From contig JAGGTZ010000072.1 in the NCBI GenBank assembly GCA_021158805.1, forward strand, positions 1 through 10,929: a DNA stretch of 10,929 nucleotides, given 5' to 3'. Both the position numbers and the translations under genes were made by a program. The notes below the pieces were generated by a model. The model did no database searches and was not told the DNA's origin. It worked only from the letters and a program-made list of their open reading frames with translations. Position 1 is the stretch's first letter, and each line of letters begins with the position of its first letter. The stretch comes from Thermoproteota archaeon (lineage in GTDB: Archaea; Korarchaeota; Korarchaeia; Korarchaeales; Korarchaeaceae). Shown in pieces: positions 5,839 through 10,929 of this stretch.

Positions 5839-6522
5839 TTTTATTCCATAACTAATTGTAACATGAGCTAGCTCATCTAACAGGTGGGGAATTTCCCCTA
5901 GAAATCTGGGAAGCATATAGATTGGGACTATAGCAACTCCCTTCTTAGATATTCTCTGGCCTACATCAAGCCAGGTTATTAGTAATGGCACAACGGTGCT
6001 ACTTCCTTCAACCTTCTCTAAGATACTAACCTCATTAAGTTGAATGGCATGTACGAATGCTTTGACCCTATTCAGCTGGGCATCTGCTGCCTCTATTATC
6101 TTGTATACCTTGGGATATCTCCCTCTAGACCACATCTTGCAATCAGCAATTACTATAAGGTTACCACAGACCCCAAGTACATCTATTTCATACCTTTTGC
6201 CCCGAAGGAAAAATCTAATTCGGGGAACAGCTTGCATACCTGCCATCTGAAAGCCCCTGACACATAACTCCTCAAATTTTCTCCAGTCTAAGAGGGCTAT
6301 GGCCTTTTCAGGGGGAACACCTAGTTTTATGAGAGCGAATACAACGGATACTGGATCTTCCCGAGGTTTAGACCCAATTTCGTTCTCTAAGTATAAAAGG
6401 AGTTCTTTAGGTAGGAGATCCCACCTGTCCGCGATCATTAGATGAAGGTTTATCTCAGCGAGCTTTCTTAGATCCACCGTAAATAGCATACTAGGGAGAA
6501 AGTAATAACATCTTTGTCGCAT
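5818..6522 (-). CDS. PD-(D/E)XK nuclease-like protein
   Basis: Up to 234 aa. The N-terminal half (to about residue 80) is helical and unrecognised. The second half has the layout of the PD-(D/E)XK nuclease fold: an acidic helix KFEELCVRGFQMAG (Glu84/Glu85), a strand turn YEIDVLG with Asp114, then VIADCKMW with Asp127 and Lys129, and a following helix EAADAQLNRVKAF. This resembles archaeal Mrr- or resolvase-like proteins, with DxK in place of the more common ExK. Substrate and partners are unknown, and no restriction-modification gene is nearby. The start is uncertain: ATG 6522 or ATG 6489 (MLFTVDLRK); neither has a ribosome-binding site, and the residues between them are not domain-like, so the second is plausible. 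Convergent with hisS, overlapping by 21 nt. Confidence 0.65.
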   Translation of the reverse strand: MRQRCYYFLPSMLFTVDLRKLAEINLHLMIADRWDLLPKELLLYLENEIGSKPREDPVSVVFALIKLGVPPEKAIALLDWRKFEELCVRGFQMAGMQAVPRIRFFLRGKRYEIDVLGVCGNLIVIADCKMWSRGRYPKVYKIIEAADAQLNRVKAFVHAIQLNEVSILEKVEGSSTVVPLLITWLDVGQRISKKGVAIVPIYMLPRFLGEIPHLLDELAHVTISYGIKLREKST

Positions 6523-6579
6523 CAGCTAGAGCTAGCTAAGATACTAGTGGTTGAAACATTAAGGTTGACGCTAGTAGAG

Positions 6580-6660
6580 ATGATCTTGAGCATAGAGCTT
6601 GGTACCCAAGTGCTGAAATGTCTGGCTATTCAGCAATTGCTAAGTGTAGTAAAGAGCTAG
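6580..6660 (+). other. Possible 26-codon ORF or gene remnant
   Basis: The forward frame is open from about 6490 to TAG 6658 and contains a leucine-rich, protein-like sequence (for example LSIELGTQVLKCLAIQQLL). The only ATG (6580) gives 26 aa without a ribosome-binding site; upstream TTG and GTG codons are equally unsupported. It is in the same frame as the 86-aa ORF at 6733, separated by one TAG, so it could be the broken 5' part of a longer gene. Otherwise the 210-nt gap 6523-6732 holds only the promoter signals noted separately. Confidence 0.2.
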
Positions 6661-6687
6661 ATAGATGATCAAGGAAGTTTCTGCTCA

Positions 6688-6697
6688 TTATTTTTAA
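6688..6697 (+). promoter_or_regulatory. Predicted TATA box of the 86-aa ORF/yjbQ pair
   Basis: TTATTTTTAA is centred about 40 nt before ATG 6733, giving an expected transcript start near 6718 and a leader of about 15 nt that carries the weak ribosome-binding site GGGTAGAGG. Confidence 0.4.
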
Positions 6698-6732
6698 GGT
6701 TAAAGCTGTTACAGATCAAGAGGGTAGAGGCA

Positions 6733-6993
6733 ATGTACGTAGGGAGCTTAACTGGAATGTTTTTCGGGAATACGCATAATCTGAGACTTCTTAGCATTAT
6801 AGCTGATATGGACCAAATAGATGGGGAAGATAGGCTTGGAGCGAATTTAGATAAAGGAACCATAAGTGGCATAATTAGGGGAACGGAGTTTGGATTTAAA
6901 CCGCTCCCGGGTGTCATACTTAAGATACTAGGAGATGGAGTTCCAATAATGCACGCTAGAAGGTATAATAAATATGCTCTCTGGACTGGGTGA
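6733..6993 (+). CDS. Small uncharacterised protein (86 aa)
   Basis: I do not recognise this sequence. It is 86 aa, soluble, mixed in composition, with no signal peptide or transmembrane segment. The most conserved-looking parts are IIADMDQIDGEDRLGANL (about 22-39), IIRGTEFGFKPLPG and HARRYNKYALWTG at the end. The start at ATG 6733 is preceded by GGGTAGAGG and by a TATA-like element about 40 nt upstream. Its TGA lies inside the ribosome-binding site of the YjbQ-family gene, so the two are probably co-transcribed and coupled. The frame stays open upstream to 6661, so a longer or broken form is possible. Confidence 0.5.
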   Translation: MYVGSLTGMFFGNTHNLRLLSIIADMDQIDGEDRLGANLDKGTISGIIRGTEFGFKPLPGVILKILGDGVPIMHARRYNKYALWTG

Positions 6994-6998
6994 TCTGC

Positions 6999-7403
6999 TT
7001 GAAGTTCTTCTTCTCCTCTTTCAATTTCAAAACTGATGGAGAGATTCAGTTCATAGATATTACTGACCAGATACAGGAAATTGTTGAGAAGAGCAAAATA
7101 CACCAGGGCATGGTTTTTGTGTTCTCTCCACATGCAACTGGGGCCATAATATTGAACGAAAATGACCAGCCCCTTTTAGATGATTTCAGAGATCTTTTAG
7201 AACGCCTAATACCCAAGAGTGGATCTTACAGGCATCCGATAAATGCACACTCTCACCTTAGATCTATATTTATGGAACCCTCCAAAGCTATACCAGTCAA
7301 GGATGGTAAATTGGCACTAGGTACCTGGCAGAGTATAATATGGGTCGAGGTAGATACTAGACCCCGAACTAGAACTGTGATGGTTACCGTTCTTGGTGAT
7401 TAG
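6999..7403 (+). CDS. YjbQ (UPF0047) family protein
   Basis: Conserved small family of about 135-140 aa; members are annotated as secondary thiamine-phosphate synthases because weak activity was reported, but the main cellular role is unclear. Conserved features: EIQFIDITDQIQEIVEKS near the N-terminus, VFSPHATGAI, DFRDLLERLIP, NAHSHLRS, the stretch PVKDGKLALGTWQSI, and VEVDTRPRTRTVMVTVLGD at the C-terminus; the clustered histidines fit a metal or phosphate site. I prefer TTG 6999 (134 aa, beginning MKFFFSSFNFKT) because GGGTGAT (6988-6994) sits 4 nt before it. GTG 6990 is also in frame but lies inside that ribosome-binding site. Coupled to the upstream 86-aa ORF. Confidence 0.88.
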   Translation: MKFFFSSFNFKTDGEIQFIDITDQIQEIVEKSKIHQGMVFVFSPHATGAIILNENDQPLLDDFRDLLERLIPKSGSYRHPINAHSHLRSIFMEPSKAIPVKDGKLALGTWQSIIWVEVDTRPRTRTVMVTVLGD

Positions 7404-7423
7404 GGTTTCTTCAATAAGGCGCG

Positions 7424-7431
7424 CTATAAAA
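7424..7431 (+). promoter_or_regulatory. TATA-like element in the yjbQ-trpB2 gap
   Basis: CTATAAAA, a good archaeal TATA match, with expected start near 7450. The only ORF it would serve is the 30-codon ORF at 7469. It may instead belong to an RNA not recognised here. Confidence 0.3.
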
Positions 7432-7468
7432 TGCAGTTGAGTAATCCCGTCAGTACACCAATGGGGTA

Positions 7469-7561
7469 ATGTTGCTAAGTATCTTCACTACTCTAGCTAT
7501 TTCTGAGCAAAAGGTTTATGAGGCCCATAAAAGAGTTGCTAGCAAATTAAGGGGAAGTTAG
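7469..7561 (+). other. Possible 30-codon ORF
   Basis: ATG 7469 to TAG 7561 encodes a short peptide with a hydrophobic start (MLLSIFTTLAI) and a basic end (HKRVASKLRGS). GGGGTA directly abuts the ATG and a TATA-like CTATAAAA lies about 40 nt upstream. No homology is recognised, and it may be chance. Apart from this and the trpB2 promoter, the 7404-7646 stretch shows nothing I can identify; no tRNA-like fold was found by eye. Confidence 0.2.
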
Positions 7562-7611
7562 AAGTAGGACGGGCACTGGTAGGAGTGTACATACTCATCC
7601 GCATGATAATA

Positions 7612-7619
7612 TTTTTAAA
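7612..7619 (+). promoter_or_regulatory. Predicted TATA box of the trpB2 leader
   Basis: TTTTTAAA within the A/T run TAATATTTTTAAAC. Expected start near 7640, giving a leader of about 140 nt before trpB2 that contains the MGDLVWL mini-ORF and the 29-codon ORF. Confidence 0.5.
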
Positions 7620-7646
7620 CTTCAGAGGGCTAGCTCTGTTAACCCG

Positions 7647-7689
7647 ATCAGGGGGTGTGTCTATGGGGGATCTAGTTTGGCTCTAGGAG
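7647..7689 (+). repeat. Start cassette, copy B (Trp version)
   Basis: Second copy of the element at 3390-3432, aligned without gaps. Ribosome-binding site GGGGGTG, ATGGGGGAT, CTA, GTT, TGG, CTC, TAG, GAG. The similarity ends immediately after GAG, so it is a bounded unit. Confidence 0.85.
7663..7686 (+). CDS. Mini-ORF MGDLVWL-stop, candidate trpB2 leader peptide
   Basis: Seven codons and TAG, with a strong ribosome-binding site (GGGGGTG, 7651-7657) 5 nt upstream. The single Trp codon TGG (7678-7680) precedes the tryptophan synthase gene. TAG overlaps AGGAG, which is spaced to start the next ORF at ATG 7694. The layout of promoter, Trp-containing mini-ORF, coupled ORF and trpB2 resembles an attenuation or coupling leader; the regulatory function is inferred. 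Confidence 0.5.
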   Translation: MGDLVWL

Positions 7690-7693
7690 TTCC

Positions 7694-7783
7694 ATGAAGC
7701 CCTATACTGAATCCTACTTCTTGTACTGCGGACATAAGGACGGAAGATACAGAGTTTCTCCTTCTGGAGGTGATACTACATGA
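7694..7783 (+). CDS. 29-codon ORF coupled to trpB2
   Basis: Begins [20 protein letters not shown] and ends at a TGA that overlaps the trpB2 ATG (ATGA). AGGAG (7685-7689), overlapping the preceding mini-ORF stop, lies 4 nt before its ATG. It is in the +1 frame relative to the mini-ORF, so it can be reached either by re-initiation or by a +1 shift within the cassette. No family is recognised. Its last codons contain the trpB2 ribosome-binding site. Confidence 0.4.
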   Translation: MKPYTESYFLYCGHKDGRYRVSPSGGDTT

Positions 7784-9066
7784 CCAGAATAGACCTTCCT
7801 CAGGAGGAGCTACCCTCCTATTGGTACAATATAGTTGCCGACCTTCCCGATCTACCTCCACCCATACATCCAGTGACTAAGGAGCCTCTTGGACCCGAGG
7901 CCTTCTATAACCTCTTCCCAAGAGAATGTGTTAATCAAGAATTCTCGAGGGAAAAGTACCTAAGGATCCCAGAAGAGTTGAGAGAGTTCTACATTAGGAT
8001 TGGAAGGCCAACCCCGCTGTACAGGGCAAAGAGACTTGAGGAATATCTGAAGACACCAGCCAAAATCTACTATAAGAGGGAGGATGTATCGCCTACAGGC
8101 AGTCACAAACTAAATACGGCCTTAGCTCAAGCATTTTATGCTTCTAAGGAAGGACTAGAGCTTCTCACGACAGAAACCGGGGCAGGGCAATGGGGAAGTG
8201 CTCTCTCTTATGCAACCGCCATGAATGGACTTAGAGCTCTCGTATTCATGGTTAGGGTCTCTTACTATCAAAAACCCTATAGAAAGTTCGTCATGAAACT
8301 CTGTGGGGCTGATGTAGTCCCATCTCCGAGCAATAGAACAGAGATAGGTAAGAGATACTTAGAACAAGATCCTGAGCATCCCGGATCCCTAGGTATAGCT
8401 ATAAGTGAAGCAATAGAAGCAGCTATGAAGGATGAGAAAGCTAAGTACTCTCTTGGCAGTGTTCTCAATCATGTACTCCTTCATCAGACAATCATTGGCC
8501 TTGAAACCAAAAAACAGTTTGAGATAATAGACGAAAAGCCGGACATTCTCATAGGATGCGTAGGAGGAGGGAGTAATTTCGCCGGATTTACGTTTCCGTT
8601 TGTAAAGGAGATACTGGAAGATAAAGAAAACTATGACATAATAGCTGTTGAGCCGACAGTTTGTCCCTCATTAACTGAGGGAGAGTATAGGTACGACTTC
8701 GGTGATAGTGCCAAAACAACGCCATTGATGAAGATGTACACATTAGGACATGAATTTGTACCTCCACCCATACATGCAGGCGGCCTGAGGTACCATGGAG
8801 CCGCTCCAACTGTCAGTCTTCTGAAGTCAAAGGGAGTGATAAGATCCGTAACTTATAGTCAAGAAGAAGTATTTGAGGCCGGTAAGATATTTGCCATGAC
8901 GGAGGGATTGATACCAGCACCTGAGACAACTCATGCGGTTAAAGCAGCCATAGATGAGGCCTTAAAGGCAAAGAAAAATTGTGAAAGGAAAATCATTGTC
9001 TTCAACTTCTCAGGTCACGGGCTATTAGACTTGAAAGGTTACGAGGATGTGTTAAATCTTGAATGA
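7780..9066 (+). CDS. trpB2: Tryptophan synthase beta chain, TrpB2 type
   Basis: 428 aa, the usual TrpB2 length and about 30 residues longer than TrpB1. It condenses L-serine with indole to tryptophan, PLP-dependent, cytosolic; TrpB2 enzymes typically act without a tight TrpA complex, and no trpA is in the window. Visible features: the TrpB2 N-terminal extension ([16 protein letters not shown]), SHKLNTA with Lys110 as PLP Schiff-base lysine, TETGAGQWG with Glu132 as catalytic glutamate, the PLP phosphate loop GGGSN (262-266), the TrpB2 hallmark HAGGLRYHG (332-340), PETTHA and FNFSGHG (409-414 region) with the cofactor-contacting serine. GGAGGTGAT (7766-7774) is 5 nt before the ATG, so this start is secure. 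The transcript likely begins near 7640 and includes the leader ORFs described separately. Convergent with the carbamate kinase gene, 15 nt apart. Confidence 0.95.
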   Translation: MTRIDLPQEELPSYWYNIVADLPDLPPPIHPVTKEPLGPEAFYNLFPRECVNQEFSREKYLRIPEELREFYIRIGRPTPLYRAKRLEEYLKTPAKIYYKREDVSPTGSHKLNTALAQAFYASKEGLELLTTETGAGQWGSALSYATAMNGLRALVFMVRVSYYQKPYRKFVMKLCGADVVPSPSNRTEIGKRYLEQDPEHPGSLGIAISEAIEAAMKDEKAKYSLGSVLNHVLLHQTIIGLETKKQFEIIDEKPDILIGCVGGGSNFAGFTFPFVKEILEDKENYDIIAVEPTVCPSLTEGEYRYDFGDSAKTTPLMKMYTLGHEFVPPPIHAGGLRYHGAAPTVSLLKSKGVIRSVTYSQEEVFEAGKIFAMTEGLIPAPETTHAVKAAIDEALKAKKNCERKIIVFNFSGHGLLDLKGYEDVLNLE

Positions 9067-9081
9067 TCCCACCTCTTCTTT

Positions 9082-10020
9082 TTATGGAACTATCCTTGTA
9101 CCCGTTTTTCCATTTAAGGCATCTATTACTTTGTCTAAGCTAGTTATGATTGCTTCCTTTCCTGTATGCTCGACAAACCTCATTGCAGCCATGACTTTAG
9201 GCCCCATGTTGCCTGGTGGGAAGTGGCCCTCCTCATAGTACTTTTTAGCCTCTGCAAGTGTTATGACATCCAAGAACTTTTGATCTGGTTTCTTGAAGTT
9301 TATAGCTACCTTTTCGACGTCTGTTAGTATCATGAATAAGTCAGAGCCAAGTGAGGTTGCCAGTCTCTCTCCAGCCAAGTCCTTGTCTATGACAGCATCG
9401 ACGCCCTCTAGCTCGTGCTCATCCACAACAGGAATACCTCCTCCCCCAGAAGCTATTACTATTATTCCAGATTCCACCATTTTCCTTATTGCTTCAATCT
9501 CGACCTGAGCTAATGGGTCTGGGGATGGAACAACCCTTCTCCATCCCTTACCCACGTCGTACTTCATTGTCCATCCCAATTTGTCCATCTTCTCTTTAGC
9601 TACATCTTCTGGATACCACGGACCGATGAATTTAGTGGGATTGCTAAAGGCGGGATCGTCTCTGCTAACGATTACTTGTGTTACGACAGTAGCTACAGGT
9701 ATATTGAGATTTAAAGATCTCAGCTCATTGATTAGTGATTGTTGGATCATGTAGCCAATTAACCCTTGGCTCATCGCACCACAGGCATGTAAAGGCATTG
9801 GAGGTACTTGGGAAGAACCGGCTTCCTGCTGGAGAAGGATTGCTCCCACCTGAGGACCATTTCCGTGAGTTACAACGAGCTTATATCCCATCTTAATTAG
9901 TTCTACTAGTTGCCGGCTTGTCCTTCTTGCGTTATCCAGCTGCTCCTCAAACCTACCCTCCTGCCCAAACTGTAGAAGGGCATTGCCACCCAAGGCTACG
10001 GTAATAAGTTTGTTTGGCAA
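9082..10020 (-). CDS. arcC: Carbamate kinase
   Basis: 312 aa from TTG 10020, a normal length. Amino-acid-kinase fold enzyme interconverting carbamoyl phosphate plus ADP with carbamate plus ATP; in fermenters it yields ATP from carbamoyl phosphate. Motifs: ITVALGGNALLQ at the N-terminus, VVTHGNGPQVG, the variable lid around ATVVTQVIVSRDD, IASGGGGIPVV, AVIDKDLAGERLATSL, LTDVEKVAINF and PGNMGPKVMAAMRFVE. The start is chosen because GAGGTGAT ends 4 nt before TTG 10020; GTG 10029, also in frame, lies inside that site. The carbamoyltransferase gene is upstream on the same strand, 113 nt away, with a TATA-like GATAAAAATT between them (10092-10101), so arcC may have its own promoter as well. Confidence 0.95.
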   Translation of the reverse strand: MPNKLITVALGGNALLQFGQEGRFEEQLDNARRTSRQLVELIKMGYKLVVTHGNGPQVGAILLQQEAGSSQVPPMPLHACGAMSQGLIGYMIQQSLINELRSLNLNIPVATVVTQVIVSRDDPAFSNPTKFIGPWYPEDVAKEKMDKLGWTMKYDVGKGWRRVVPSPDPLAQVEIEAIRKMVESGIIVIASGGGGIPVVDEHELEGVDAVIDKDLAGERLATSLGSDLFMILTDVEKVAINFKKPDQKFLDVITLAEAKKYYEEGHFPPGNMGPKVMAAMRFVEHTGKEAIITSLDKVIDALNGKTGTRIVP

Positions 10021-10067
10021 TAATATCACCTCATTCCAGAGTTTAACTTATTCGATTACTATAACTT

Positions 10068-10083
10068 GGAGGATTGCACCTCC
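10068..10083 (-). promoter_or_regulatory. Hairpin in the arcC leader
   Basis: GGAGG and CCTCC form a perfect 5-bp stem around a 6-nt loop, between the arcC TATA-like element (10092-10101) and the arcC start. On the minus strand it contains a GGAGG that could mimic a ribosome-binding site. Small enough to be chance. Confidence 0.25.
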
Positions 10084-10091
10084 CATATCAA

Positions 10092-10101
10092 GATAAAAAT
10101 T
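10092..10101 (-). promoter_or_regulatory. TATA-like element upstream of arcC
   Basis: Minus strand reads AATTTTTATC, about 75 nt before the arcC start. It could be the arcC TATA box or, read as a T-rich tract after the carbamoyltransferase stop, part of that gene's termination signal; both may apply. Confidence 0.3.
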
Positions 10102-10133
10102 TGGGTGGGGAGTTTTACTCATTTTCGTCCTCT

Positions 10134-10928
10134 CTACCTAACCAGCGCTGCCAGTATTGCAGCTTCAGTCCATAATCTGTTTTCTGCCTCATCAAATACT
10201 ACTGACCATTTACCCTCTATGACCTCCTCTGTCATCTCATTACCTCTGTATGCTGGGAGACAGTGCATGAAGATCGCATGCTCCTTAGCTAAGTTCATGA
10301 CCTCAGGGGTTACTGTAAATGGTGCAAAGTCCTTCTTCCTTTTCTCCTTCGTTTCCTCAGGTTTGCCCATGCTCCACCATGTATTCGCATAAACTATGTC
10401 TGCTCCTTTTACAGCCTCCTTGAGGTCATGTACGATCTCTAGTTTTGTCCCCCTTCTAGCAGCTTCCTGCTCGCCAAACTTCCATATTTCCTCAAGAGGC
10501 TCGTATCCGGGAGGAACAGCCAGTACTAAATCCATACCGAAAACAGGAGCTGTTGCAATTAGTGAGTGAGCTACATTCCATACATCTCCGGTGTAGACCA
10601 TCTTTAGGCCTTCCCAATATCCGAACTTCTCTTTTATAGTCATAAGGTCAGCCATTGCTTGGCATGGGTGTTCTTCATCTGATAAAGCATTTATTACGGG
10701 ATTCTTCATGTATTTAGCGTACTCAACAATCTCCTCCTGCCCGAATGTCCTGATTACCAGTGCATCATAATACCTATCTAACACCCTAGCGGTGTCCTTT
10801 AACGGCTCTCCCCTCTTCAGCTGTAATTCATCAGGTCTCATATAGACTGAGAATCCCCCAAGCCGGTAGATTGCAGACTGGAAGGAGTTCCTAGTTCGGG
10901 TAGAGGGTTTCTTGAATAGAAGACCGAT
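10134..10928 (-). CDS. argF: Ornithine carbamoyltransferase-like protein, 5'-truncated
   Basis: The frame continues out of the window, so the N-terminus is missing; about 264 of a usual 300-330 residues are present. The ATG at 10841 is internal, because the upstream residues encode the carbamoyl-phosphate loop KPSTRTRNSF. Other family motifs: DEEHPCQAMADL, a GDVWNVAHSL segment, HCLPAYRGNEMTEE with the catalytic cysteine, and FDEAENRLWTEAA. The ornithine loop reads YANTWWSMGKPE, where canonical enzymes have TDVWxSMG, so the aspartate contacting the ornithine amino group is Asn (codon 10383-10385). SMG still favours an ornithine-type substrate over putrescine or aspartate. Pairing with carbamate kinase suggests a catabolic role (citrulline to ornithine plus carbamoyl phosphate), though the biosynthetic direction is possible. 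No arginine deiminase gene is in the window. Confidence 0.88.
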   Translation of the reverse strand: MGLLFKKPSTRTRNSFQSAIYRLGGFSVYMRPDELQLKRGEPLKDTARVLDRYYDALVIRTFGQEEIVEYAKYMKNPVINALSDEEHPCQAMADLMTIKEKFGYWEGLKMVYTGDVWNVAHSLIATAPVFGMDLVLAVPPGYEPLEEIWKFGEQEAARRGTKLEIVHDLKEAVKGADIVYANTWWSMGKPEETKEKRKKDFAPFTVTPEVMNLAKEHAIFMHCLPAYRGNEMTEEVIEGKWSVVFDEAENRLWTEAAILAALVR

Positions 10929-10929
10929 G

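Noticed and set aside
5863..5876. 14-nt palindrome ATGAGCTAGCTCAT near the end of the nuclease-like gene
   Set aside because: About one perfect 14-nt palindrome is expected by chance in a window this long.
6576..6616. Possible C/D box RNA (GAGATGA followed by CTGA)
   Set aside because: The C box has a mismatch, there are no clear C'/D' boxes and no terminal stem; such short motifs occur often by chance.
6669..7133. 154-aa reverse-strand ORF opposite the 86-aa ORF and yjbQ
   Set aside because: It lies opposite the convincingly conserved YjbQ reading frame and has a low-complexity Leu/Ser/Pro composition typical of an antisense shadow.
7661..7861. 66-aa reverse-strand ORF over the trpB2 leader
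   Set aside because: Overlaps the leader and trpB2 start on the other strand and has no ribosome-binding site or recognisable content.
10057..10089. Reverse-strand mini-ORF starting ATGGGAGGT upstream of arcC, as a third cassette copy
   Set aside because: Similarity to the cassette stops after ATGGG, it has no Arg codon, and the likely transcript start lies downstream of its ATG.

Overview
The window looks like part of a thermophilic archaeal chromosome, most likely from the TACK group (Korarchaeota or Thermoproteota). The grounds are archaeal-type protein families (archaeal-like HisRS, TrpB2, carbamate kinase), strong GGTGA/GGAGGTG ribosome-binding sites, heavy use of AGG/AGA, ATA and CTA codons, TTG starts, and TATA boxes about 25 nt before leaderless starts. 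The lineage is inferred; no rRNA or other diagnostic marker is present.

Layout. 1-1109 (+): C-terminal three quarters of an Ach1/AarC/ScpC-type CoA-transferase. 1106-1651 (+): a gamma-carbonic-anhydrase-like hexapeptide protein, translationally coupled to it. 1617-2012 (-): an uncharacterised 131-aa protein. 2118-3383 (+): hisD. 3406-3429 (+): a seven-codon mini-ORF (MGDLVHL-stop) at the start of a Tat-exported polyamine-type solute-binding protein gene that is read in the +1 frame (to 4546). 4558-5838 (+): hisS, probably from a CTG start. 5818-6522 (-): a PD-(D/E)XK nuclease-like protein. 6733-6993 (+): a small unrecognised ORF coupled to a YjbQ-family protein (6999-7403). 7663-7686 (+): a second mini-ORF (MGDLVWL-stop), then a 29-codon ORF coupled to trpB2 (7780-9066). 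9082-10020 (-): carbamate kinase. 10134-10928 (-): a 5'-truncated ornithine carbamoyltransferase-like gene.

How the genes fit together. hisD (last step of histidine synthesis) and hisS (histidyl-tRNA synthetase) flank the solute-binding protein. trpB2 makes tryptophan from serine and indole. Carbamate kinase and the carbamoyltransferase are a classic pair linking carbamoyl phosphate to ATP and citrulline (or a related carbamoylated amine). The CoA-transferase fits fermentative acyl-CoA/organic-acid exchange. The mix suggests an amino-acid-using fermenter that keeps some biosynthesis.

Most interesting signal. Two places 4.3 kb apart carry a near-identical start cassette: a strong ribosome-binding site, ATGGGGGAT, Leu codon, GTT, one variable codon, CTC, TAG, GAG. 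The variable codon is CAC (His) between hisD and the potD-like/hisS pair, and TGG (Trp) just upstream of trpB2. In both copies the +1 frame opens just after the cassette and leads to the next gene. This suggests an amino-acid-sensing leader peptide or hungry-codon frameshift device, but it rests on two copies and is an inference. Other oddities: a perfect 28-nt palindrome inside the hexapeptide-protein gene, loss of a metal-ligand histidine in that protein, and an Asp-to-Asn change in the ornithine-binding loop of the carbamoyltransferase.
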